Below are positions 34,907-43,346 of a DNA stretch of 64,000 bases, piece by piece. Origin of the DNA: JBAYJM01 sp041665065. Lineage in GTDB: Bacteria > Patescibacteriota > Patescibacteriia > 2-01-FULL-39-33. The notes below the pieces were generated by a model. That model was not told where the DNA came from, made no database searches, and was given only the letters and a program-made list of their open reading frames with translations. The stretch is from contig JBAYJM010000003.1 in the NCBI GenBank assembly GCA_041665065.1, positions 8,621-72,620 on the forward strand, given 5' to 3'. Each line of letters opens with the position of its first letter. Position 1 is the first letter of the stretch. The position numbers were made by a program, and so were the translations under genes.

Positions 34907-34937
34907 TTGGACAATTTAAAACAATGTTTGAAATCAC

Positions 34938-34965
34938 ATTTTACCATTATTTTTGAATTTGTCAA
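34938..34965 (-). promoter_or_regulatory. Promoter of the efflux operon
   Basis: Minus strand: TTGACA (34960-34965), 16-bp spacer, TAAAAT (34938-34943) preceded by TGG (extended -10). The leader is about 25 bases. Confidence 0.75.
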
Positions 34966-34971
34966 TAGACA

Positions 34972-34991
34972 GCCAATTAACCTAAATTGGC
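34972..34991. promoter_or_regulatory. Candidate TetR operator
   Basis: Perfect 7-bp arms GCCAATT / AATTGGC with a 6-base centre, beginning seven bases upstream of the -35 box of the efflux promoter. Length and symmetry fit a TetR-family site. Confidence 0.45.
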
Positions 34992-35097
34992 GCAAAACGA
35001 TGAATAATCAAAATGGATTTAGACGAATAAAAGTTACCCAAATTTTGTGCCTACGAGTTGTCTAAAAAATTAATAAATTATTTTTTTACCTTATCCC

Positions 35098-35147
35098 AAC
35101 ACCAACAAAAAACCGCTAAAATATTTTGGCGGTTTTTTGTTGGTGTT
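35098..35147. terminator. 50-base near-perfect palindromic terminator
   Basis: Two 25-base arms that pair fully apart from one T-G wobble, with the GC core CCGC/GCGG and A6/T6 runs inside the stem. It starts three bases from the VOC gene stop and would terminate either strand. Confidence 0.85.
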
Positions 35148-35150
35148 AAA

Positions 35151-35543
35151 TTACTGCGGTTGCCAATTTGTCGGCTGCATTATTCCAAACATATTACCCT
35201 CAGTATCAGCCGCTCTAATAAACCAGCCAATATCAGGTATTTCCATTTTTTCTCCATTAATCTTGCCTCCATTTTTCTTTACATTTTCAATCGCCTCATC
35301 AATATTTTCGACTGTCATTGTACAATCAAAAGTATTTAAGGGCTTGTCTTTGGGACGCTGATACATCCCACCATTGATTCCGGGGGTTCCTTTCTCACCA
35401 GTAGTAAGTCCCCAATAATCCATTCCGCCTTGATCTTTTGTCATCATCTGTTCGATTTTCCAGCCGAAAGTATTTTCATAAAAAGATTTCGCCCGATTAA
35501 TATCATCTGCCTGGACTTCAAAATGCATAATACGATTTGGCAT
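35151..35543 (-). CDS. VOC-fold (glyoxalase-like) protein
   Basis: 130 residues. Two beta-alpha-beta-beta-beta modules: MHFEVQADDINRAKSFYENTFGWKIE at the start and FDCTMTVENIDEAIENVKKNGG in the second half, ending GNMFGIMQ. Members are glyoxalases, dioxygenases or drug-binding proteins; this short two-module type is common but its substrate cannot be read from sequence. Single gene with its own terminator. Confidence 0.9.
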   Translation of the reverse strand: MPNRIMHFEVQADDINRAKSFYENTFGWKIEQMMTKDQGGMDYWGLTTGEKGTPGINGGMYQRPKDKPLNTFDCTMTVENIDEAIENVKKNGGKINGEKMEIPDIGWFIRAADTEGNMFGIMQPTNWQPQ

Positions 35544-35604
35544 ATAATTTTAAATTATTAATAATAAAATTATTATAAATAAGCATCTTGAAGTTAAGAT
35601 TAAG

Positions 35605-35631
35605 AAAAAACGCCACTCAATAAGAGTGGCG
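35605..35631 (-). terminator. Terminator of the slipin gene
   Basis: CGCCACTC-AATAA-GAGTGGCG, 8-bp stem; on the minus strand it runs into TTTTTT. Confidence 0.9.
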
Positions 35632-35654
35632 CCAAGCTGAATATAGTTTATTTA

Positions 35655-36416
35655 TTATAATTTAAAATCTGCTTTAACACTCTTAATGGCATCGGATACC
35701 GTACTCATGAATTGCGCTGGGAAAATTATGGTTGAATTTTTTTCTACGCTGATTTCCGCCATTGTTTGAAGTGTCCTAAGTTGCAGGGCAACAGGATGAG
35801 CCGAAATAATATCAGCGGCTTCGCCTAATTTTACTGCGGCTTGGAATTCACCTTCAGCAGCTACAATTTTAGCTCTACGTTCTCTCTCAGCTTCAGCTTC
35901 CTTAGCCATCGCCCTTTGCATGTTGTCAGGCAAAGTAATATCTTTTATTTCTACTGCAGTTACCTGCGCCCCCCATGGTTCAGTATGGGCATCAATAACA
36001 TTTTTAATCTGATCATTGATATCGGAGGTTTGTGACAATAATTGATCCAAGCTGAATCTTCCAACAACATTTCTTACCGTTGTTTGGCTGATCTGATTTA
36101 CAGCCTGGTAAACATTTTCAATGGCGATTACTGCCTTAGTCGGATCAACTATATGATAATAGGCCACAGCCGCGATATCAATAGACACATTATCCTTGGT
36201 GATTATTTTCTGTGATGGAATATCCATAGTAACCGTCCTAAGCGGAACTCGTGACATCTGTTCAAAAATAGGAATTAAAAAAATAAGACCAGGACCCCTT
36301 ACGCCCGTGTATTTTCCTAAAAAGAAAATAACGCCTCTCTCATATTGTTTGACAACCCTAAGCGATGAAAAAATTACAATAATGGCGATTACAACTATGA
36401 TCCAAAATATTGTCAT
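35655..36416 (-). CDS. Slipin/stomatin-like SPFH protein
   Basis: 253 residues. One N-terminal membrane helix (about 2-17), then the SPFH/band 7 domain beginning RVVKQYERGVIFFLGKYTG and including VDPTKAVIAIENVYQAVNQISQTTVRNVVG, followed by a coiled coil rich in Ala, Glu and Arg (AKEAEAERERRAKIVAAEGE). Slipins form oligomers on membrane microdomains and are often paired with an NfeD protease partner, which is not seen here. Confidence 0.93.
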   Translation of the reverse strand: MTIFWIIVVIAIIVIFSSLRVVKQYERGVIFFLGKYTGVRGPGLIFLIPIFEQMSRVPLRTVTMDIPSQKIITKDNVSIDIAAVAYYHIVDPTKAVIAIENVYQAVNQISQTTVRNVVGRFSLDQLLSQTSDINDQIKNVIDAHTEPWGAQVTAVEIKDITLPDNMQRAMAKEAEAERERRAKIVAAEGEFQAAVKLGEAADIISAHPVALQLRTLQTMAEISVEKNSTIIFPAQFMSTVSDAIKSVKADFKL

Positions 36417-36451
36417 AATTTTGTCTTTAATTAATTAATTTATCTAAAATT

Positions 36452-36480
36452 ACAATAACAATATTTAACTATTTTGTCAA
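36452..36480 (-). promoter_or_regulatory. Promoter of the slipin gene
   Basis: Minus strand: TTGACA (36475-36480), 17-bp spacer, TATTGT (36452-36457). Confidence 0.65.
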
Positions 36481-36531
36481 AATAAGAAAAATTTTAGATT
36501 AACTTAAAATACAATAATTAAACCGCTAATA

Positions 36532-36560
36532 TTGTGATTTTATTAGAATTATCCTATAAT
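36532..36560 (+). promoter_or_regulatory. Promoter of the flavocytochrome pair
   Basis: TTGTGA (36532-36537), 17-bp spacer, TATAAT (36555-36560). About 45 bases of leader before the start at 36612. Confidence 0.6.
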
Positions 36561-36611
36561 ATATAACTAATAAGCAAAAAAACTAACACCATAAAAGAAA
36601 TTAATTTAGCC

Positions 36612-37916
36612 ATGAAAATATCGCAAAAAAGCAACTCCGGATTAATTATTATTTTAATATTAGCGCTCTTGCCTATTTTACTGTGGCTGATTTTCCCAGC
36701 GCCATTGCCACGCTTTAGCAGTTTAACAATTGGCCTATCAAATATCGGCCAGATATTTGGACTGGTCGGCGCATCCCTTTTTGCCATTAACCTGATTCTT
36801 TCCGCCAGGTTTAAATCTTTAGAAAAAATTTTTAACGGATTAAACGGGGTTTATTTGCAACATGACCAATTAGGACAAATTGCTTTGATGCTCCTTTTAT
36901 TTCATCCACTGTTACTAATTCCAAAATATGCAAGCGGATCATTTGTAAATGCTGCCCTTTTTTTATTACCGAGTGCAAACATAGCAATAAATTTAGGAAT
37001 CTACTCGCTAGCTTTGATGATTTTTTTAATTATTCTGACTCTTTACTTAAGGCCAAAATATAATATTTGGAAATGGACGCATAAATTTTTGGGACTTGCT
37101 TTCTTTTTGGCTTCGATTCATATTTGGCTCATTCCAAGCGATATTTCTAGAAATATACCGCTTAGAACTTACATGCTAGGCTTGTCAATAATTGCAATAC
37201 TTTGTTTCATTTACAAATCACTTTTGGGCAACATTTTTATTAAGAAATTTGAATATATTGTTACTGAAATAAAATTATTAAATGATTCTACTGTAAAAAT
37301 AACCATGAAATCCAACAGCAAACAGTTGACCTTTTCAGCGGGTCAATTTATTTTTGTCAGTTTTCAAAGTGAGATCAGTTCTGAAAGCCATCCTTTTACA
37401 ATATCATCGAGTCCGGATGAAAAAGAATTAATTATTACTGCTAAAAATCTCGGCGATTACACAAAAAAGTTAGCTAATCTCAAAATTGGCACTATAACAA
37501 AAATTGAAGGTCCATTCGGAGTTTTTTCTTATAAAAATTCCGGACACAAAAATCAAATCTGGATTGCCGGAGGAATTGGAATCACGCCATTTTTAAGCAT
37601 GATTAAAACCTTACAACAGAACGACAACCATAATATTGATTTGTATTATTGTACTAGAAATGAAAGTGAAATCATATATCCTGATTTTCTAAAAAACATC
37701 TCTTCAAGCTTGAATAACTCACTTAGAATTATTAACCACTATTCCGATAGCCAAGGATTTATTAATGCTGATATTATCAAAAAAATGTCCGTGGATTTGA
37801 TAGATAAAGATCTATTTATTTGCGCTCCACCGCCAATGATCAGATCACTGAAAAAACAATTTATTGCCAAAGGCGTAAATAAAAAATTCATCTATTCCGA
37901 AGAATTTAATTTTTAA
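36612..37916 (+). CDS. Ferric-reductase-like transmembrane flavoprotein
   Basis: 434 residues in two parts. Residues 1-205 hold six membrane helices of the ferric reductase/NADPH oxidase type, with candidate haem histidines in LLLFHPLLL, WTHKFLG and ASIHIWL. Residues 215-434 form a ferredoxin-NADP reductase module: FSAGQFIFVSF and SHPFTISSSP (FAD), GGIGITPFLSMI (NAD(P) binding) and a C-terminal EEFNF. The enzyme should carry electrons from NAD(P)H across the membrane. A cytochrome b5-like protein seven bases downstream is the likely acceptor. Confidence 0.9.
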   Translation: MKISQKSNSGLIIILILALLPILLWLIFPAPLPRFSSLTIGLSNIGQIFGLVGASLFAINLILSARFKSLEKIFNGLNGVYLQHDQLGQIALMLLLFHPLLLIPKYASGSFVNAALFLLPSANIAINLGIYSLALMIFLIILTLYLRPKYNIWKWTHKFLGLAFFLASIHIWLIPSDISRNIPLRTYMLGLSIIAILCFIYKSLLGNIFIKKFEYIVTEIKLLNDSTVKITMKSNSKQLTFSAGQFIFVSFQSEISSESHPFTISSSPDEKELIITAKNLGDYTKKLANLKIGTITKIEGPFGVFSYKNSGHKNQIWIAGGIGITPFLSMIKTLQQNDNHNIDLYYCTRNESEIIYPDFLKNISSSLNNSLRIINHYSDSQGFINADIIKKMSVDLIDKDLFICAPPPMIRSLKKQFIAKGVNKKFIYSEEFNF

Positions 37917-37923
37917 ATATCTT

Positions 37924-38409
37924 ATGAAAAAAATAACTTTATTAGTTTTAGTATTTTTCGCCGGTGCTGTAGTGGCAATATATGGGCTTGGAATTATATT
38001 TGCAAACCAGAATTCAATATCTGCCACAAACACATTATCAGACCCCACGAATATAAATAATAAAACTCAACCAAATAATAATTCAACGAGCAGCCAGCCA
38101 GCAATCTCTAGTAATAATTCTAATAAACCGGTATCCAAAACAAAAATTAATCAGCCAACTACTCCGCCGAAAAGCCAACCAGCGCTAAATGCTACAGAAA
38201 TTTCTAAACACTCTTCGGCAAATGATTGCTATTTAATTGTAAAAAATAAAGTCTACAATGTTTCAAGCTACATAGGCTCCCACCCCGGAGGACGAAACAA
38301 AATAACTTCAAATTGCGGAACTGAAGTAACCGGCATATTCGCGCAAATCCATTCAAATTTTGCTTGGAATTTATTAAATAAATATTATATTGGTGATGTT
38401 ATAAAATAA
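37924..38409 (+). CDS. Exported cytochrome b5-like haem protein
   Basis: 161 residues. N-terminal membrane helix (about 4-27), a 60-residue Asn-, Ser-, Thr- and Pro-rich linker, then a cytochrome b5-like domain (about 88-161). Haem ligands are probably His120 in the SHPGGRN motif and His143 in AQIHSNF. Two cysteines (Cys102, Cys131) could form a disulfide. The domain would sit outside the membrane, tethered by the linker. It forms a two-gene operon with the flavocytochrome, suggesting a short extracellular electron route. Confidence 0.9.
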   Translation: MKKITLLVLVFFAGAVVAIYGLGIIFANQNSISATNTLSDPTNINNKTQPNNNSTSSQPAISSNNSNKPVSKTKINQPTTPPKSQPALNATEISKHSSANDCYLIVKNKVYNVSSYIGSHPGGRNKITSNCGTEVTGIFAQIHSNFAWNLLNKYYIGDVIK

Positions 38410-38427
38410 ATTTAGCAATTCTTAATT

Positions 38428-39162
38428 TTACAAATATTTTAATCTAGTATTTTTATTAATCGCCGGGTTCTCTATTTTATACTCAGGATGAATTTTAGCC
38501 CATTTGGAAATATCAGTCCACTTAAGTCCATGAAACCCGAATTGCCCGTCCCAAGTGAAATGCAAACGATCCTCTGATTCAAAACTAAACTGCTTCGCCA
38601 ACTTAACTGGCGCAAACTTTATCCCATTGTCTTCAAATAATTTACGATAATACACGCAGATAGCAACGTCTTCCGGATTATATCTTTCAATCGTGCCTTT
38701 TTTTATTAATTTTGAAGTTAGGGAGAGTAATTTTTTACTTCGCAAGCTGAATCCGCCATTACCAACCACTAACTTGCTCATTAATTCCGGCGGAAAATCA
38801 AAATTTTTAACAGACCAATCAGCGACTAGCCAAGGCGCGCCAATATAATCGTATTTTAAAAATTCATCTGTCCAGACTTTTGAATTAAGAATAAAACCAT
38901 CATATTGGACTATCAATACATACTCAGTTTCAACGTATTTATCTAACTCTTCAAGAACAAAACGAGAATATTTTTCCACTGAATTCAAAGGTTTGATTTT
39001 TACAACATTTTTCAATTTACTTGCCTTTAAAGATGTCAGCAATTTTACATTTGCAAACTCAAAATCTTTTTGACAAATTTCTATAGCCAAAGAGAGCCTT
39101 TGCGCATCAACGCAATCAATTCCCAGCAATGTGACTGTTTCTAATTTTCTTTTATGCTTCAT
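38428..39162 (-). CDS. DUF5672 protein, probable glycosyltransferase
   Basis: 244 residues. Pattern VTLLGIDCVDAQRLSLAIEICQ at the start, then YVLIVQYDGFILNSKVW, DYIGAPWL and VGNGGFSLRSKKLL, which match DUF5672. QYDGF looks like the DxD-type position of a GT-A fold, and NGGFSLR resembles the acceptor loop of such enzymes. No signal peptide. Likely transfers a sugar to a surface glycan; donor and acceptor unknown. Confidence 0.85.
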   Translation of the reverse strand: MKHKRKLETVTLLGIDCVDAQRLSLAIEICQKDFEFANVKLLTSLKASKLKNVVKIKPLNSVEKYSRFVLEELDKYVETEYVLIVQYDGFILNSKVWTDEFLKYDYIGAPWLVADWSVKNFDFPPELMSKLVVGNGGFSLRSKKLLSLTSKLIKKGTIERYNPEDVAICVYYRKLFEDNGIKFAPVKLAKQFSFESEDRLHFTWDGQFGFHGLKWTDISKWAKIHPEYKIENPAINKNTRLKYL

Positions 39163-39207
39163 GTTTTTGGGACCTCTTAATAAATTATCCTAAGACCATT
39201 TAATATA

Positions 39208-39368
39208 TTAACTTAAAAATCTATAAGTAAGCCAAATTCCTAATATTCCGCTAATGGCTCCGCAAATTATGGAAATAAAGGAAAAAGTGTTTACTCCAAA
39301 AATAACCGGTGCGTATCCTCCGATAGTTGACCTATAATCATACCAAGTATTATCATTTTTTTATCCAT
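39208..39368 (-). pseudogene. Frameshifted gene for a ~53-residue two-helix membrane protein
   Basis: ATG at 39368, final stop at 39208. The frame opens MDKKMIILGMIIG and then runs into a stop, while a second frame continues GGYAPVIFGVNTFSFI and CGAISGILGIWLTYRFLS to the stop. Adding one base in GGTCAACT near 39329 (GGTTCAACT) joins them into a 53-residue protein with two membrane helices and a GSTIGGY turn, a kind of small membrane protein frequent in CPR genomes. Total length is 161 bases, one short of a multiple of three. Either a real mutation or an assembly error. Confidence 0.7.
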
Positions 39369-39476
39369 ATTTTATATTATATATTTTTTATATCTTAAAA
39401 GCCATTAATTTTAAATATTAGAATAAATTCCCCTATTTTAAATATAAGGCTAAATAGCATTAACAATAACAATATA

Positions 39477-39505
39477 TTGACAAACGATAAATGATAGATT
39501 ATTAT
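39477..39505 (+). promoter_or_regulatory. Promoter of the DUF2975-XRE pair
   Basis: TTGACA (39477-39482), 17-bp spacer, TATTAT (39500-39505). About 30 bases of leader. Confidence 0.7.
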
Positions 39506-39540
39506 AAATATAACTTTCAATTAATTAAGTAAAATAATTT

Positions 39541-40005
39541 ATGAAACAAAGTTCAACATTATTTTTAAAAGGCGTTATTGTTCTTCTTGGGATTATAATT
39601 CTTGGTTTGTGCGTTTTTTTGCTACCATTAGGAATTTTATCAGACAAGACAGGATACTATCGTCCTCTCTTAATGGGTTTGTATATTCCGGCTATTCCAT
39701 TTTTTATGGCACTATACCAATCTCTAAAGTTATTAAACTCCATTGATAAAAAGAAGGCATTCTCAGAATCATCAACTAAAGCTTTAGGCAAAATAAAATA
39801 TTGCGCAATCATTATTAGCATATTATTTGCTGTAGGCATGCCATACATTTTTTACGTTGGGGATAGAGATGATGCGCCCGGTGTCGTAGCAATTGGGTTT
39901 GTTATTATTTTTGCTTCAATTGTAATAGCCACTTTTGCTGCTGTGCTGCAAAAACTTTTACAAGAAGTTCTGGAAATAAAAGCAGAAAACGACTTAACTG
40001 TATAA
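39541..40005 (+). CDS. DUF2975 membrane protein
   Basis: 154 residues with four predicted membrane helices (about 10-30, 42-60, 82-103, 113-135). The pattern SLKLLNSIDKKKAFSESSTKALGKIKYCAIIIS between helices 2 and 3 is typical of DUF2975. Such proteins are nearly always encoded before a small XRE regulator, as here. The pair may act as a membrane-linked sensor; the function is not established. Confidence 0.88.
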   Translation: MKQSSTLFLKGVIVLLGIIILGLCVFLLPLGILSDKTGYYRPLLMGLYIPAIPFFMALYQSLKLLNSIDKKKAFSESSTKALGKIKYCAIIISILFAVGMPYIFYVGDRDDAPGVVAIGFVIIFASIVIATFAAVLQKLLQEVLEIKAENDLTV

Positions 40006-40015
40006 AAATAAAAAT

Positions 40016-40228
40016 ATGGCAATTATAATAAATATAGATGTGATGCTTGCTAAAAGAAAAATGAGCGTCACTGAACTTACAGAAAAAGTTGGAATAACGA
40101 TGGCTAATATTTCAATTTTAAAAAATGGAAAAGCAAGAGCAATTCGACTATCAACACTAGAAGCGATTTGCAGGGCTTTGGATTGCCAGCCTGGAGATAT
40201 TATTGAATACAAGAAAGGGAAAAATTAA
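40016..40228 (+). CDS. YozG-like XRE-family regulator
   Basis: 70 residues, all helix-turn-helix: INIDVMLAKRKMSVTELTEKVGITMANISILKNGKARAIRLSTLE, then LDCQPGDIIEY. This compact type (YozG) pairs with DUF2975 proteins. It starts ten bases after the DUF2975 stop. Probably regulates its own operon. Confidence 0.92.
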   Translation: MAIIINIDVMLAKRKMSVTELTEKVGITMANISILKNGKARAIRLSTLEAICRALDCQPGDIIEYKKGKN

Positions 40229-40244
40229 ATTAAATATATATTAT

Positions 40245-40563
40245 ATGAAATGCAAAAAAACAACCGCCAGGCAAAGAAGCATATATTCGTGAGGAAGATT
40301 TAACTGATCAACTAATCAAACTGATTGATAAAATAGATATTGATCAATTAAAAACTCAAAAAAGAATTAAAGAAGAAATGGATAGATATCAAAAATTTAC
40401 CAAAAATATTTTAGGAATGAATAGCAAATTTAAGATGCCAGAGATTGATATGAAAGATTATGCCAGATATGTATTGTCTGATGGGACAAGAGAGGAGAAA
40501 AGAGAGTTACTTAATTGTCTGGATACACAATTACAATTAAAAGAGCAAAAAATTTATGTATAA
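40245..40563 (+). pseudogene. Remnant of a large serine recombinase (C-terminal end)
   Basis: About 100 residues readable in one frame: GKEAYIREEDLTDQLIKLID, then YARYVLSDGTREEKRELLNCL and KEQKIYV to the stop at 40563. This matches the tail of large serine recombinases, where YIREEDL follows the zinc ribbon and GTxEEKRELL lies in the final helix. The catalytic and DNA-binding parts are missing, and the frame is broken at an A7 run near 40254-40260 (MKCKK in one frame, then QPPGKE in the next). It marks a decayed mobile element beside tRNA-Asn. An intact short ORF starts at 40378 but is unlikely to be a gene. Confidence 0.65.
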
Positions 40564-40621
40564 TTATTTCCACAAACAAAAAATTAAATATTTTTAGAAA
40601 TATTACCTTTAGAAATTATAA

Positions 40622-42979
40622 TTATGCAATATCGACTACCACTTCTCCTATGGATACTCCCCAAACTTCCATTATAAACTTATCAATATCTGCCCGCTCT
40701 ACTACTTGGTACATCATTGCTTCAGCATCATTTCTAATACGTAAGGTGCCGTTCATTCTCTCTCTTTCATAATCTGATTTCCATTTCGATAATTCACGAA
40801 AAAGTTGGTCGTGATGAGGCAATCCCATTATATTGTGGTTGCGAGGGTCAAAGTCAGCAGGCAAACCAGGCGGCAGATTAGTGAGATGTTTGGTGAAATA
40901 ATTTACTTCAAACTCTTTAATTTTTACTTTAAAGTTAGCAACTATATCAGTCCACCCTTTTTTCAGTGCGAGAATACCAAGATAGCACGCTTTCTCTAAT
41001 ACTCTTGGCTGGTCATATCCATACCCGCTTGTCGTCTTTTCAAGCGTGTGTTTAGTAAGTCCGTAAAGTGCATCAATACAGTCCTGCACCAATTTTTTAT
41101 CTTCCAATCTCACGGCTACTAATATGCCAGTTTTTGCGACGCTATCAGTTAGTGTATTAAATTGATTTGAGCTGCCGTCAAATTTATCGGCGTGATGAGC
41201 AAACCAGCTTGGCAGATGTATATTCCAATCAAGGCGCGTTTTAAGTTCCTTAACATTATCTTTGAACTCATTATTTTGTATTAAATCAACTATAAGATTA
41301 TTGATATTAAAAAGAAGTCGCCCAATGCTGTCGGTAAGAATCGTATCACAACTTTTCACTTGTTCAGATAGGGTTCGTAAACTCATATTTACTTCGCGAA
41401 ATAACTGAATTAGGTCGGCTTGATACCTTTCTTTTTCTCTCGTTTCAATAATTCGTGCATATTGGTTCATTATTATATTGAGAACCTGATAGAACTCATC
41501 ATACCCCTTACTCCAACTGAACTGAGTGGTTATGTCGTTTGACAATAACCCAGCATTAACAAATGTATTGATATAATTGGAAATAATAGCAACATTTTTC
41601 AAAGCATCATTAAAATGAGTACGCCTGTCCATAAGAGAGTTTGTAAATACAGACCCTATAACACGAAGAAAGGTCATTGAACACTGATCTACAATAATAA
41701 GTTGTTTTTTTGAAAGTCCATAGATAGCAATTTCCATTATCTTTTCTAATAACCCGTGCATTGTTAGCGAAAGACCTTTTTCGGATGCTATAGTCACTGT
41801 ATCACCCAATACTTGAAGACCCTGAAAAACTACCTCAATATTTTCTGCCCTCTTACCACTTTCAATAAAAAAGTTTAAATTACTAACGAGTAAATCTAAT
41901 ATAGGATTTTCATTCCGTTGGCTAACAAATTGGATTTCTTGCGCTTTTTTAATAAGAGCACGGTATACATCAATCACATAGGTTGCAAGCTCATCCTTTC
42001 CTTCTTTAATAAACTTTTCTCCCGCTTTATTTAATCTTTCACAGTTATGATATAAAAAACTTTGACTATCGCTTTCTACGGCAAGAAACACTACTCCAGA
42101 TGGTAAAATAAGCGATGATGTTTTTCGAGCTTCAAAAAATTGAGAAATTATTTTATAAACCGCAGTAAATCCTCGCTTTGTTGTGCCGACTTCTTGTTTG
42201 TCTCCTAACTTCATTGCTATCTCAACCAGATTTTCCAGTTGCCTGTCAAGATTGACGATAAAAGGTTGAAGCACTCGATTGTACGCGGCCGCAAGAGCAA
42301 TTCCCTCTGTAACATTATTGTCTTTGGCTCGCATAATGCCAGCAATTTGTTTAGCGTCATATTGAACTCGTTTTAAAAAATGCAAACCCTCACTTTCTAA
42401 AAAAATTATTGCATTTGAAGGGTTTAGTTTTCTTCGCACATTTTTATATTGCCAATCAATAAGGGCAAAAACGAGTCCGATTATAACAAGGGAATAAAAT
42501 ACGATATTAGAAGAAATATTTTCTGAAACGCTTGATAGACTACCAACATATAACCCACTTCCAAATAATGCAATAGTAATAATAATTACAAGATAATAAA
42601 CAAATTTTTCTCTCCAATCATGCACATATATTTCGAAGTATTGGGATGAGTAGAGGTCGGATGCGTTTTGAAGTAAAAAAATTGAAATAGTAAAAACGAT
42701 AGCAATTGTTCCTCCTGCCATAGCGCCTGCTGCTACAAGATAATTACTTAATATGTCTTGAGTGAAAGCTGCACCACCGAATCTATGCACAAAATAACCC
42801 ATAACGATCGTAACCAAAATAAAAGATGCCTGTCTAATTAAATCAAAATGTTTTTTAAGAAAAGCGACAAATCTCCTCCATCTATTAATGTATAACCAAA
42901 AAAACATCCGATAATCATATTGGGCATATTGGATTCCTTTTTTTATTTGTATGTTTAATTTAGCTAATAATTCTTTCAT
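40622..42979 (-). CDS. DUF2254-like large membrane protein
   Basis: 785 residues. Four membrane helices in the first 190 residues (about 48-66, 82-106, 125-147, 155-175), with GAMAGGTIAIVFTISIFLLQNASDLYSSQYF typical of DUF2254, then a long cytoplasmic helical domain of about 590 residues. Much longer than the usual DUF2254 protein (400-450), the extra part being alpha-helical repeats without motifs I recognise. It lies between the recombinase remnant and tRNA-Asn and may be cargo of the lost element. Function unknown. Confidence 0.75.
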   Translation of the reverse strand: MKELLAKLNIQIKKGIQYAQYDYRMFFWLYINRWRRFVAFLKKHFDLIRQASFILVTIVMGYFVHRFGGAAFTQDILSNYLVAAGAMAGGTIAIVFTISIFLLQNASDLYSSQYFEIYVHDWREKFVYYLVIIITIALFGSGLYVGSLSSVSENISSNIVFYSLVIIGLVFALIDWQYKNVRRKLNPSNAIIFLESEGLHFLKRVQYDAKQIAGIMRAKDNNVTEGIALAAAYNRVLQPFIVNLDRQLENLVEIAMKLGDKQEVGTTKRGFTAVYKIISQFFEARKTSSLILPSGVVFLAVESDSQSFLYHNCERLNKAGEKFIKEGKDELATYVIDVYRALIKKAQEIQFVSQRNENPILDLLVSNLNFFIESGKRAENIEVVFQGLQVLGDTVTIASEKGLSLTMHGLLEKIMEIAIYGLSKKQLIIVDQCSMTFLRVIGSVFTNSLMDRRTHFNDALKNVAIISNYINTFVNAGLLSNDITTQFSWSKGYDEFYQVLNIIMNQYARIIETREKERYQADLIQLFREVNMSLRTLSEQVKSCDTILTDSIGRLLFNINNLIVDLIQNNEFKDNVKELKTRLDWNIHLPSWFAHHADKFDGSSNQFNTLTDSVAKTGILVAVRLEDKKLVQDCIDALYGLTKHTLEKTTSGYGYDQPRVLEKACYLGILALKKGWTDIVANFKVKIKEFEVNYFTKHLTNLPPGLPADFDPRNHNIMGLPHHDQLFRELSKWKSDYERERMNGTLRIRNDAEAMMYQVVERADIDKFIMEVWGVSIGEVVVDIA

Positions 42980-43095
42980 TCAAAATAAACTTCTTAATTT
43001 TTTTCCTATCTCATTTTTTCATGATGGCTAATTTTTTATAATATTAACACCTTACTCCAGAAAAGTAAATTTAGCCGATTGTCGGTCTAGAACCA

Positions 43096-43130
43096 AAACG
43101 ACCGGCTTCCATACAGGAAGTCGGTCGTTT
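43096..43130 (-). terminator. Terminator of tRNA-Asn
   Basis: 15-bp stem (one G-U pair) from AAACGACCGGCTTCC with loop ATACA; on the minus strand the 3' arm runs into TTTT. It starts 17 bases after the tRNA. Confidence 0.85.
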
Positions 43131-43147
43131 AGAAAATATCGTCTTGG

Positions 43148-43219
43148 CTCAGCGAACAGGACTCGAACCTGTAACCTACCGGTTAACAGCCGGTTGCTCT
43201 ACCATTGAGCTATCGCTGA
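43148..43219 (-). tRNA. tRNA-Asn (GTT)
   Basis: 72 bases. Perfect 7-bp acceptor TCAGCGA/TCGCTGA, anticodon stem ACCGG/CCGGT with loop CTGTTAA (anticodon GTT), T stem ACAGG/CCTGT with TTCGAGT loop, discriminator G. CCA is not encoded. Confidence 0.96.
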
Positions 43220-43310
43220 ATATTTTAATAAAAAAGAACCTACTCGATTCAGTGGTAATATTATCAAATTAGCCCACTATTGTCAATTTGGAGATAGATC
43301 CTGAATCAAG

Positions 43311-43330
43311 CCTGCCTGCCGGTAGGCGGG
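43311..43330. repeat. Second copy of the GC-rich palindrome
   Basis: CCTGCCT-GCCGGT-AGGCGGG, nearly the same as 9437-9457 (CCTGCCT-GTCCGGT-AGGCAGG). The flank GATCCTGAATCAAG on one side parallels the GATTCCC end of the first copy. It lies between tRNA-Asn and the end of rpoD. Confidence 0.7.
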
Positions 43331-43346
43331 GAAATAATACCATCTT

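Noticed and set aside
40378..40563. Intact 61-residue ORF
   Set aside because: It is the tail of the recombinase remnant; the conserved sequence begins upstream of its ATG in the same frame.
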